Shown piece after piece: positions 55,311-64,000 of a stretch of 64,000 bases of DNA. The DNA comes from Buddleja alternifolia. Its lineage: Eukaryota > Streptophyta > Magnoliopsida > Lamiales > Scrophulariaceae. The stretch covers positions 25,683,101 to 25,747,100 of the forward strand of contig CM033396.1 in NCBI GenBank assembly GCA_019426215.1, written 5' to 3'. The position numbers were made by a program, and so were the translations under genes. The notes beneath the pieces are model-generated. The model worked only from the letters and a program-made list of their open reading frames with translations. It was not told the DNA's origin and searched no databases. Position 1 is the first letter of the stretch. The number at the start of each line of letters is the position of its first letter.

Positions 55311-57329
55311 CTGATTTGCATATTTAATCATATTTATGTGATTTATAATATGCATAATATGTGTTTTTGAAGCACGCAATTATGTGTTAATTAAATCTGC
55401 GTTTTTATGGTTTTAAGCATGGATTTTGATTTTTTATGTTTATTTTAAATCTGGGTAATTTTACGATATGAGAAAAAAATCAAGAAACGAGGAAAAACAG
55501 GGCTCGAAAGCCCCGAACAGTCCGCGCACAGCACGCACGCTGGGCGCGCAGTAGCCTGCCTACCTGGCCACACGGCCTGACGGGTCGTGTGTTCCGGCAC
55601 ACAACCCACTGGATCGGGTCTTGGATTTGGGTCGGTAAACGGGCTATGTATTGGGTCTAATTAGTATTTGGGGAAAATTTAATTATCCGGGTGGGTCAAA
55701 AGGATGATGACCCGGTATAATTCCAATTAGGCCCAATTGAAAAATTACTTACTTTCGAATTATTAATTAGTTTGGGCTTAATTTAATTAATTTCAAATGG
55801 GCCGTTGGATTGGTGATTTGGATTTAAATTAAAACTAGCCTAATAGAAATTAATAATGCGTGCACGTTTTTTCTAATTAATTAATTTGAGCTCAATTGAA
55901 TTAAATTTAAGTAGACCAAAAGGATGGTAACTTGGGTTTAATGAAATCGAGCCCAATAAAATTAATTGGAATAAAAATATTTAATTAGAATAATTAATTA
56001 TTTTTTTTGGAGGTTAATAATTAATTTATGGAATAAATATTACTAATTTTTCCTCGACTTGGAAATTACTTGAATATTTGAATAAAGAATACAAATTATT
56101 TTTGGATGATCAATAATTAATTCTTTAATCAAATAAAAGTTTTTCCAGTTAAAGATTGCTTTAAATCATAATAAAATAGGATTCCATATTTTATGTATTA
56201 ATTTTAGTTGGACTAATATTATTTTATTTAAAGGTAGATATACTGAATTTATAATGTTGTATATCTAAGTCAGCTAGTAGGACTATAATGATTTTAATTG
56301 AAATAATCAATATATAAAATTTTACAAAATCAACATATGTGTTTTAATATAGCGAGCATGTATTAAATGTTGCGAGCATGTATTAATTGATGCGAGCATG
56401 TCTTATGTGATGGAAACATCGATCCTAGATTTAGGTTCTATTCGATTTACTTTTCTTTTTATGGGTTGTTGTAGTAAAATAATTTAAAATTATTAAAGCC
56501 CATAAAGTTTAGTTTTTCAGCTTTACCTTTCAACGTGATGGCCCATTGGCTCGGGCCCTCTAGGAAAAGTCCATGATCGAGTGTAAATGGATTTATTTAT
56601 TCAATTTCACGTTAATAATGATAGGCATGATTATTAGAAGTATGAATTATGCATGTTCAATATGTGATAGTTGCGCTATATAAATTGACCAATGTGCAAA
56701 GTGAGACCAAACATTTGACAATTTAAATTCTCCCAATTAAATAATATCGAGTTAGTAAAGGATGTGTAACATCCTCGCCCTCCACTATTCTTATTAAAAT
56801 TAAAATTACTACAAATGTGTAATGCTTCCCAGTTATGGGGGTTATGCATTTGAAAATAATTTGAAATTTTATTAAGTGCACGGAATGCCTAAATCGAAGC
56901 ATATTTCACCCCAGAAACCTGTTAGGTTGCAAGGTGAAATTCAAATGTTAGATTATAGGAGTTAGTGGGAATGAACTTGGGTAGTTCAAGAGCTTAGAAA
57001 TCAGTTAGGTTACGGCTTTGGTGAACTATGGGGAAAGGTATTGAAATATTTATTGGATAAATTGATGTTAGACATCACTTCAATTAATTAATGGGCTAGA
57101 AACTGGTTAGGTTGCAACCCACCTAATTAATTGAGGACCTCAATACCCGCTGTGGAATCGATGCCAATAATGATTCTCGTTTTTCACATGGGAGTGTGGG
57201 ATTCGAAAAATGCAGTGGGAGCCAAGATAAATTTTAAATCCTTAATTTCTTTTGGTTAAGTCAAATACAAGTAATCTAACTAAATTTGGTTTATTTCTGC
57301 AGTTATCTCCCTATTTATCTCTCTCAAAT
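55311..57329 (+). other. Leader of copia 4 (non-coding)
   Basis: 2-kb leader, AT-rich with a GC-rich stretch at about 55499-55640 (GCGCGCAG and related inverted motifs, CACGGCCTGACGGGTCGTGTG). It contains three 20-bp direct repeats at 56352. The last 90 bases before gag match copia 3 and copia B. I see no gene. Confidence 0.72.
56352..56411 (+). repeat. Three 20-bp tandem repeats in leader of copia 4
   Basis: GCGAGCATGTATTAAATGTT and two variants in exact 20-base register (56352, 56372, 56392). The GCGAGCATGT core is constant. Confidence 0.85.
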
Positions 57330-58150
57330 ATGACAAACCCACTTATGAAATTACTCGAAAGAAATGTTCTAATTGGACCCAACTACATGGAATGACTCGC
57401 GATCTTAAGGAATGTCCTAAGTGAAGAGTCGATTGAAGATGTGTTGGAGATTGATCGCCCTTCTATTCCTAAGAGGAACGAGGATGAGAAAGTTTAACTG
57501 GCTCACTTTAGTTGGACTTGTGACAACTATAAAGCTAGAGGATACATCCTAAGCTCAATTTGCAGTGTACTGCAAAGTTCCTATGATGCAATGAGCAATG
57601 CAAGGGACATAATTCTTCACTTGGAAGAAATATTTGGAGAGCACGGTAGGACCGTAAGATAATTCATATCAAAAGATCTCTTCAGAGCGAGGATGAGGAC
57701 ATAGGAGACCATGTTCTCAAGGTGATGACCCTAATGGAAAGGTTAAAATCATTGAAATTCTATATGGATCTTCATCTTCAAGTTGATCCCATCCTACAGT
57801 CGCTCCCTGGCTCCTTCTACTACTTCGTATGAACTTTGATATCAATGATATCGATTGTTCATTAGCTTGGCTAACAAAGAAGCTTGAAATTGAACAAGCT
57901 CGTATGAGGACGAGGAACAAGAGGGATTCTTTTATCTACTTCACAAATGATTCGTTTGATGATCGACGAAATGGAAAAAGGAGAAGTCAAGAAAGAGTAT
58001 CCATAAGAACTCAAAAGAAATTAGAACATGGTCGTAAGAGCAAAGGTCCTAAAAAGACGAACAGATGTCTCGAGTGCGGTGAGCTTAGCCACTGGAAGAG
58101 GAACTGTCCTAAATTAGGCAAAGGCACAAAAGGTATGGAACTTTTTGTTT
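57330..58150 (+). pseudogene. Gag of copia 4 (UBN2 type), frameshifted
   Basis: Starts MTNPLMKLLERNVLIGPNY with a stop soon after (TGA at about 57393), later stops, and frameshifts near 57690-57730. SSYDAMSNARDIILHLEEIF matches the UBN2-type motif of copia 3. From 57829 a clean frame gives LTKKLEIEQARMRTRNK and the zinc knuckle CLECGELSHWKRNC (58066-58107), with all CX2CX4HX4C residues intact. Gag would package the RNA. Confidence 0.85.
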
Positions 58151-58169
58151 TTGAAATTAATTGTTCTAC

Positions 58170-59300
58170 GACTGTTTTTCTACTTCATGGATTCTGGACT
58201 CAGGGGCTAGTGCCCATGTGTGTTGTTTGGAACAGGATTTGATGATCAAAATAGGCAGCAGGGAAAGCGTCTCGGCTACTAGGATTGGATTTACTTCTTT
58301 ATATTTGAATTATGAACATTTATTGTTTTTAAATGATGTTTTAGTTTAGCCCAAGGGACTTAAGAACATTTTTTCCATTCCTATATTCGTTAAGATTGGC
58401 TATACATTCCATTTTTCTAAATTGAAATTGCGACATTTATTATGGAAATAAATTAGTTGGCAATGCTTCTTTAGTTAATGGTTTGTATTATTTAAATGTT
58501 CGTAATTCATCTGATGTGAATGTTGTAACTAACGAACGTGGTACATAAGAAGCTAACTTAAGACTCAAGTGGAATCTTAGACTAGGCCATGCTGGAGAGC
58601 CCAAGATCTACAAAATGAAAAAAGATGTGCTTTTAAGCTCACTGGGATCGGATCCCAATCCAACATGTGAATCATTTCTCTTAGGCACGATGGCAAGACC
58701 ACCCTTCACCGGGACTTTTGAAAGATCCACTTAAGTCTTAGGATTAGTGCATACCGACGTTTGCGGACCATTTGGAGAAATGGCTAGTGGAGGTTTCTAC
58801 TACTTCATCACTTTCACATACGATCATTCAAGATATGGTCTAGTGTATCTGATGAAGCAAAAGTCTGAATCCTTTGAAAGATTTAAAGAATTCAAAGCTT
58901 TAGTAGAAAATCAAACTGGGCAAAATATAAAAACTCTGTGATCGGATCATGGAGGAGAATATATGAGCGCCGAGTTTGATGAATTCCATAGAGAACAAGG
59001 AATATTGTTACAACTGACACCACCAGCAACTCCTCAACTAAATGGAGTAGCCGAGCGAAGTAACCGAACATTGTTGGACATGGTTCGTTCCATGCTTAGT
59101 TACACTGATTTACCCATTTCATTATAGGGACACGCGTTCCTTACTGCTGCTTATATATTGAACAAATGTCCCTCTAAATTCGTTCCTAAAACTCCGCATG
59201 AGATGTGGAATAATAGGAAACCAAGTCTTAATCACATTAAGATTTGGGGATCTCCTGCTTATGTCAAGAAGACTAAAGTGGAGAAATAAGAGACAAGATC
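58170..59300 (+). pseudogene. Protease and integrase of copia 4, broken
   Basis: WILDSGASAHVCCLEQD at 58188 is the protease active site. Then comes decayed pre-integrase (LRLGHAGEPKIY near 58580). Integrase follows with HTDVCGPFGEMASGGFYYFI (58747), SDHGGEYMSAEFDEF (58945) and LTPPATPQLNGVAERSNRTL (about 59020), so the D, D, E triad is visible. The segment after it has CPSKFVPKTPHEMWNNRKPS. Stops occur at 58347, 58732, 58939, 59125 and 59287, and there are frameshifts in the 58440 region. Confidence 0.87.
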
Positions 59301-59304
59301 CCTC

Positions 59305-60610
59305 ATGGGATGTTTGATTGGTTATCCTAAAGATTCCATGGGATTCTTCTTTTACCTACATGATGATCAGAGAATCATTGTCGCCCTACAAACCCACTTC
59401 CTTGAAGATGAATTCATCTTGAAAGGGTGCAAAGGTAGAAAGATTGTTCTAGAAGAACAAAATGAAAATCCCTCTGAGACATCTGTCCAAGAACCAAGGC
59501 CTGACCCAATAGTAACACAACCACCACGTAGATCTGATATAATACCACATGAACCCAAGAGGTATTGGTATCTACTGCAGGGGGAGCCAGAGCCTCACAC
59601 TGTAGTACAAGAGGGTCATGAAGATGATCCTTATACCTATGATCAAGCGATGGTGGATGTCGACGCTTCAAGATGGCGAGAAGCAAGGGAAACAGTGATG
59701 GACTCTATGCAATCGAACCAAGTTTGGACTTTGGTAGATCGTCCTGAAGGTATCAAACCTGTAGGATGTAAGTGGATCTACAAAAGAAAAATAGGTAGCG
59801 ATGGCAAGGTTGACACCTTTCAACACAGGCTCGTAGCGAAAGGGTATAGTCAAAGAGAAATAATTGACTATCAAGAAACATTGTCGCCCGTGGCCATGAT
59901 AAAGTCCATCCGAATACTTTTATCCATAGCTGCATACTTAGATTATGAGATATGACAGATGGATGTCAAAACGGCTTTTCTAAATGGATTCCTCGAAGAG
60001 GACATCTATATTGAACAGCCAAAAGGTTTTGTATCCGAGACCGATATCCATAAAGTATGTAAACTGGAGAAGTCCATATACGGTCTCAAACAAGCATCTA
60101 GAAGCTGGAATCTTCGTTTTGATAAAATAGTGAAGGGATATGGCTTCATCAAGAACGAAGATGAACCCTGTGTCTACAAGAATACTAGTGGGAGCAAGAT
60201 CTCGTTCTTAGTACCATATGTGGATGACATTCTACTTATAGGAAATGACGTGGGAATGCTCACCACTGTCAAGAAATGGCTTTCGAGTACGTTTTCCATG
60301 AAAGACTTAGGAGAAGCGATATACATTCTAGGAATTCGTATCTATAGAGATAGAACGAATAGAATGACAGGTCTCTCCTAAGCCCTTTACTCAGAAAAGG
60401 TCCTAAAGAGATTTAGGATGGACAACTCTAAGAAAGAGTTTCTTCCCATGAGGCATGGAACACACTTATCCAAATCTATGTCTCCTCAAAGCGAGGAAGG
60501 TAGAAAGGAGATGAGGAATGTACCCTACGCTTCTGCAGTTGGTAGCCTGATGTATGCAATGTTGTACAAGACCTGACATTGCCTATGCTGTAAGTGTTGT
60601 GAGTCGATTT
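59305..60610 (+). pseudogene. Reverse transcriptase region of copia 4, 3'-truncated
   Basis: GCLIGYPKDSMGFFFYL begins the linker to RT. Then come WREARETVMDSMQSNQVWTLVD, CKWIYKRKIGSDGKVDTF, RLVAKGYSQ, a stop at 59953, QMDVKTAFLNGFLEEDIYIEQPKGF, IYGLKQASRSWNLRFD and the catalytic YVDDILLIGNDV (60217). After GIRIYRDRTN there is a stop at 60379. ASAVGSLMYAM, the RT end, is still visible near 60530. RNase H is absent. At about 60620 the sequence changes to another copia RT. Confidence 0.88.
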
Positions 60611-60629
60611 CAGGCAAACACGGGATAAG

Positions 60630-61464
60630 TGTGCAAGGTGGATCTACAAGAGAAAGATTTTTCTGGATGGCAAGATGGATACCTATAAGGCCAGGCTAGT
60701 AGAGAAAGGGTATAGTCAAAAGGAGGGCATTGACTATGAGGAAACCTTCACGCCTATAGCCATGATCAAATCCATCAAGATTCTGCTTTCTATAGCCACA
60801 GATTAGGTTTATAAAATCAGGCAGATGGATGTGAAGACCGCTTTCCTAAATGGATTCCTCGAGAAGGGCATCTAAATGGAACATCTTAAAGGTTTCATAT
60901 CTAAGAAAGATTTCCAGAAGGTTTGTAAATTGAATAGATCTATTTATGGACTCAAATAAGCATCACGGAGCTAGAATCTCTATTTTGATAAAGAAGTTAG
61001 GAACTCTGGCTTCATCCAAAATGAAGATGAACCATGCATTTACAAGAAGACCAGTGGGAGTAAGATATCATTTTTGGTCATATATGTAGACAACATTCTA
61101 CTAATAGGAAATGATATAGGCCTATTGACCTCGAATAAATATGGCTCTCAAGCACGTTCTTCATGAAAGACTTGGGAAAAACCACATATATAATTCATCT
61201 CTCCAAATCGATGAGCCCTCAATGTGAGGAAGGTCAAAATAGGATGAATGCTATTCCCTATGCGTCAGCTGTGGGAAGTCTTATCTAAGCTACGTTGTGA
61301 CGAGACCAGACATTACTTTAACTATGACTGTAGTAAGTAAGTTTCAAGCTAACCCAAGAGAAAAGCATTGGATCATTGTGAAATGTATTCTTAAGTACTT
61401 GAGAAGGACTAAGGATATGTGTTTGACATACGGAGATGGAGAACTTAAAGTTGAAGGTTACACT
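60630..61464 (+). pseudogene. Second copia RT fragment (probably copia 3)
   Basis: Restarts the RT region with RWIYKRKIFLDGKMDTYKARL, KGYSQKEGIDYEETFTPIAMI, QMDVKTAFLNGFLEKGI and IYGLK, then YVDNILLIGNDI. The second catalytic Asp of YVDD is Asn here (about 61091). Many stops and frameshifts follow. A region with GDGELKVEGYT, the start of RNase H, is cut by the LTR of copia 5 at 61465. It is more decayed than, and clearly different from, the RT of copia 4, so it is not a simple tandem copy. Confidence 0.78.
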
Positions 61465-63121
61465 TGTTAGGTATATGCCCTAGTTGCCAATGAGGACAAA
61501 TAGTTAGATTAGGGTATCTTATTATGTTGTACAAACTATTAAAATGATATTAATAAAGGCATCTGTATTTTGTTCATATAAATCTTTATGGCATCTAAAT
61601 AAGTATTGACCATATGGTCCATGTGAATAAAGGTTTGACTCTTTGACCTTTATGGAATAAAGGCGTGCCATGGGAAGAGTCTTACACCTTATCACTGAAA
61701 AGGGTTCGCAAGTCAAAGAATCTTGATTGGGCATTAAGATTCGACTTGTATGAAACATGCTCTGACGATGAGAGCCACTCGACCACGATAGGGATAGTGG
61801 GAGCAAGTATCATAGATATGTCAATGGAATTGACATATTCGAACACGACTCGTAGTAATCCGATCACATGGGTATTTACTCGGTGACTGTCAATGATTGG
61901 ATTACTGATCGTAATAGTATGCATGAGCCTTAGACCTGAGGGTTCATGATCAATGTGCTTGTATTATTAGATCTATTACCAGAGTAGTTAGGCCCATATC
62001 ACTCGTCGGTGGGGTCGACCTCGAAGTGCGATATCAATGAGACAAGTAGCAGTTGATCAGTGATCACTAAGATGGGATTCACTATCTCGATAGTAAACGA
62101 GAAAGTATCCTGTGTGATTATAGGCTAATGAAATTATAAAGTCTTTAGCCAAAACATAACAACTAACTCATGTGGGACACTGAGGGTAGTTTAGTAATTT
62201 CATTATGCTATAATCTAATGTATAGTATCAAGTTTAGTGAGTTTGACATTTTCCATGACTCTCACTTGATCGGCATGCGTCAGTGAAGGGCTTATACTCA
62301 TACGGCGTCTATGATCAAGAGGTTCATAAAATGATTCGTTCAATTCGTACTCAATTGGGTTACGATGTGAGTCCGCGGGACTGGCTAGGTGACACTCACA
62401 TCCTTAGGTAATTCCTCCTTTTGCCAATTGAGATGAACCTAAAGAGTCGCGCTATAAGAAATGAACGGGATGTTTCTTTTTGTGTAAATCTTTTAGCAAG
62501 AATTAAATGGACTGATTGATTTAATTAGATTAAATCAATTAATTAAATATTTAATTTAATTAGATTAAATTAAAATATATAATTAGAATATTAATTAAAA
62601 GGAACTAATTAATTGTATATATTACATTTCAATTAGATTTAAATTAAATATATATATATATAGATGGGTTAGAAATTAGACAAGCCAATTAAAAGCCCAC
62701 CCAGTCCAAGGAAGCCCTAAAGGGGGCTGCCACTTAGGGTTGGAGTAGCCTCCAACTTGTTCCTAAAGCTAGTTGAGTTTAAAAGGACTCCTATATTGGA
62801 ACAAACCCTAAGACAAGACAAGAGAAAAAGAAAAACAATACGTTTTACACAACACAGGATCTTTGGAAGGCTCGTTTCGCTTGAAGGAGGAGGAGTTTCA
62901 GGATCTTTGGAAAGCTCGTTTCGCTTGAAGCTTTAGAGACAGGAGCTCTTGGAGGATTGCTATTCTGCTGAATCAGTAAACGAATCAAAAATGTATTTTT
63001 ATTCGTTCTATTTTTCCACGAAACCATTTAAAAATCATCAGATCTATTTTCGTGATCTACCGGTAGGAATCCTCGAATCTTCCGCTGCAATTCTCTGTTT
63101 TCATGTATAGAATTCCTAACA
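61465..63121 (+). repeat. 5' LTR of copia 5
   Basis: Starts TGTTAGGTATATGCCCTAG and ends GAATTCCTAACA, 1657 bp, with TGTTAGG/CCTAACA inverted ends. It is inserted in the RNase H remnant of the preceding element. TA-rich runs are at 62560-62660. Two direct copies of GGATCTTTGGAAGGCTCG / GGATCTTTGGAAAGCTCG (each with the following TTTCGCTTGAAG) lie at 62858-62887 and 62902-62931. Confidence 0.88.
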
Positions 63122-63122
63122 G

Positions 63123-63135
63123 TGGTATTGGATCC
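63123..63135 (+). other. Primer binding site of copia 5
   Basis: TGGTATTGGATCC, a diverged form of the initiator methionine tRNA complement, one base after the LTR. Confidence 0.75.
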
Positions 63136-64000
63136 GACTTAAACGGATCTGATGATTTTGCGTTTAAGATTATGTTGGTTAAAATTGGATTTTTCAAAAT
63201 TTGATTTTATTTGTTTAATATTCGAATGCTGAGTCACTTGTAGGCTCATCATCACTGCTTTCATCTGATGATTCCAAGTCCTCTTCAGGTGCGGGAAATG
63301 GTTCAGATTCTGCTAGCAAACCTTGTTGGCGAAGGTTGCTCCTGAATTGGTTTATATCCACATAGTCTTGCCTTGTGGGCTTAGACACATTTGGATAAGG
63401 GCAATTTACCTAGACGTGAAATTTTGAAAATATTCATCGCCTTGAAATCGTCGCACGATTACATATTTTTTCGCCGTCGGCAACGGTGAATTGGGGTGGC
63501 ACCACCATTTGTTTTTGAAGCACACGCGAGCACCACCGCTGCTTGTGTAATTAGAAAAACAAAGAAAAAAAACAAAAAAAAAGAAAAGGAAAAGGGGGTA
63601 GGGTGGCGGCGCTGGTTTGCACCGCCACCACGGCGACGGAACTAGGGCGGCATCAACCGCCCTAGGCGTGCTGGGCCGTAGCCCAGCACGCGTTCGCTGG
63701 GCCATAGCTAGGTGCACGATCCGTGCGCCCTAACGGATGCTAGGCCAGGCCAGTATATTAATATATATGTATTTTTATATTTTTTAATATTTAAATATAT
63801 ATATATATATAAATTAATAAATATTAGGGTTTGACCCTAATAGACAAATTCGACCCGTGATTTGTCAAAAATCCTTTTTTCCTAAAATATTTTTCTTAAA
63901 ATTAAATTTGATTTAATTAAGTTAAAATTGGATTTGATTTTAATATTAAATTGGATTTAATAATATCATAAATTAAATTGGATTTTTATTTATGATTAGC
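63136..64000 (+). other. Leader of copia 5, running off the window
   Basis: AT-rich with a GC-rich segment at about 63595-63745 (GCTGGGCCGTAGCCCAGC is a clear inverted repeat), like the other copia leaders. A segment at about 63215-63410 has no counterpart in those leaders and is listed separately. The long minus-strand frame at 63406-63717 is low in complexity and I do not regard it as a gene. TA repeats are at 63755-63815. Confidence 0.65.
63215..63409 (-). pseudogene. Unrecognised C-terminal reading frame in copia 5 leader
   Basis: On the minus strand 64 codons are open from VNCPYPNVSKPTRQDYVDIN to a TAA at 63217-63215, with no internal stop. The end is strongly acidic and Ser-rich (EEDLESSDESSDDEPTSDSA). 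Codon use looks like ordinary coding sequence rather than leader. Immediately upstream is TCTAG then GTAAATTG, so an AG splice acceptor could define its start. I do not recognise the family. It could be the last exon of a host gene or of another transposon, captured by the element. It could also be chance. Confidence 0.4.

Larger units (their letters stand above)
30875..60624 (+). mobile_element. Copia 4: Ty1/copia element split by Gypsy 2, lacking its 3' LTR
   Basis: The 5' LTR is in two pieces (30875-31801 and 54484-55291, together 1735 bp) because Gypsy 2 inserted in it. The internal part runs from primer site and 2-kb leader through gag, protease, integrase and RT to about 60610. No 3' LTR follows. 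Instead a second, different copia RT begins, so the RNase H and 3' LTR of copia 4 were lost in a deletion. The copia lineage (Tork/Angela-like from long LTRs and gag type) is my inference. Confidence 0.75.
26207..61464 (+). mobile_element. Copia 3: Ty1/copia element, outermost layer of the right-hand nest
   Basis: It has a 5' LTR (26207-27846), a perfect primer site, a leader, gag and the protease to pre-integrase part up to 30874. There copia 4 begins inside it. I assign the RT fragment at 60630-61464 to copia 3 because it lies beyond copia 4 and differs in sequence from the RT of copia 4. This assignment is an inference, since the 3' LTR of copia 4 is missing. Copia 5 then cuts copia 3 in the RNase H region. 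No 3' LTR of copia 3 is visible. Confidence 0.65.

Noticed and set aside
63406..63717. 103-codon minus-strand frame with a hydrophobic run
   Set aside because: It falls in the GC-rich leader segment, and the Phe-rich run comes from an A-rich tract. No family resemblance.

Overview
This window is plant nuclear DNA made almost entirely of nested, decayed LTR retrotransposons. I found no convincing host gene, rRNA, tRNA, CRISPR array or bacterial-type operon. The evidence for a flowering plant is: Ty1/copia elements of two kinds (UBN2-type gag with long LTRs, and Sirevirus-type with a large extra ORF after pol); Ty3/gypsy elements of Athila type with a tRNA-Asp-like primer site; and a CACTA-type DNA transposon with a 3-bp target duplication. 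I cannot name the species.

Left part (1-6766): the 3' LTR of copia A (plus strand, mostly off the left edge) abuts a broken gag of copia B (minus strand). The leader of copia B carries a 1.3-kb non-autonomous CACTA element built of palindromic repeats around a minisatellite. The 5' LTR of copia B lies at 4963-6625. Next come 141 bases of an older minus-strand Ty3/gypsy pol remnant that resumes at 26095.

Middle part (6767-26089): Athila-like element Gypsy 1, bounded by the target duplication ACTTC 19 kb apart. Inside it lie a Sirevirus that has lost its 5' end (SIRE 1, about 7726-18119) and a solo Sirevirus LTR (20405-21948, duplication CCTCC). SIRE 1 keeps pol and a 1386-codon post-pol ORF with only four nonsense codons.

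Right part (26207-61464): a stack five deep. Copia 3 contains copia 4. The 5' LTR of copia 4 is split by Gypsy 2 (31802-54478, duplication CCTCT). The gag of Gypsy 2 is split by SIRE 2 (34376-50455, minus strand, duplication GAAAA). The gag of SIRE 2 holds the 3' half of Gypsy 3 (about 43852-48237). At the right edge copia 5 has inserted into the RNase H region of copia 3 and runs off the window.

None of these elements looks autonomous. All three Athila-like elements lack the reverse transcriptase catalytic core and integrase. The more unusual signals are the CACTA palindrome arrays, a block of conserved hairpins upstream of the 3' LTR in all three Athila-like elements, the long post-pol Sirevirus ORF, a repeated AAGCGY motif across the Sireviruses, and an unexplained short reading frame in the leader of copia 5. 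Percentages and counts are by eye unless stated.
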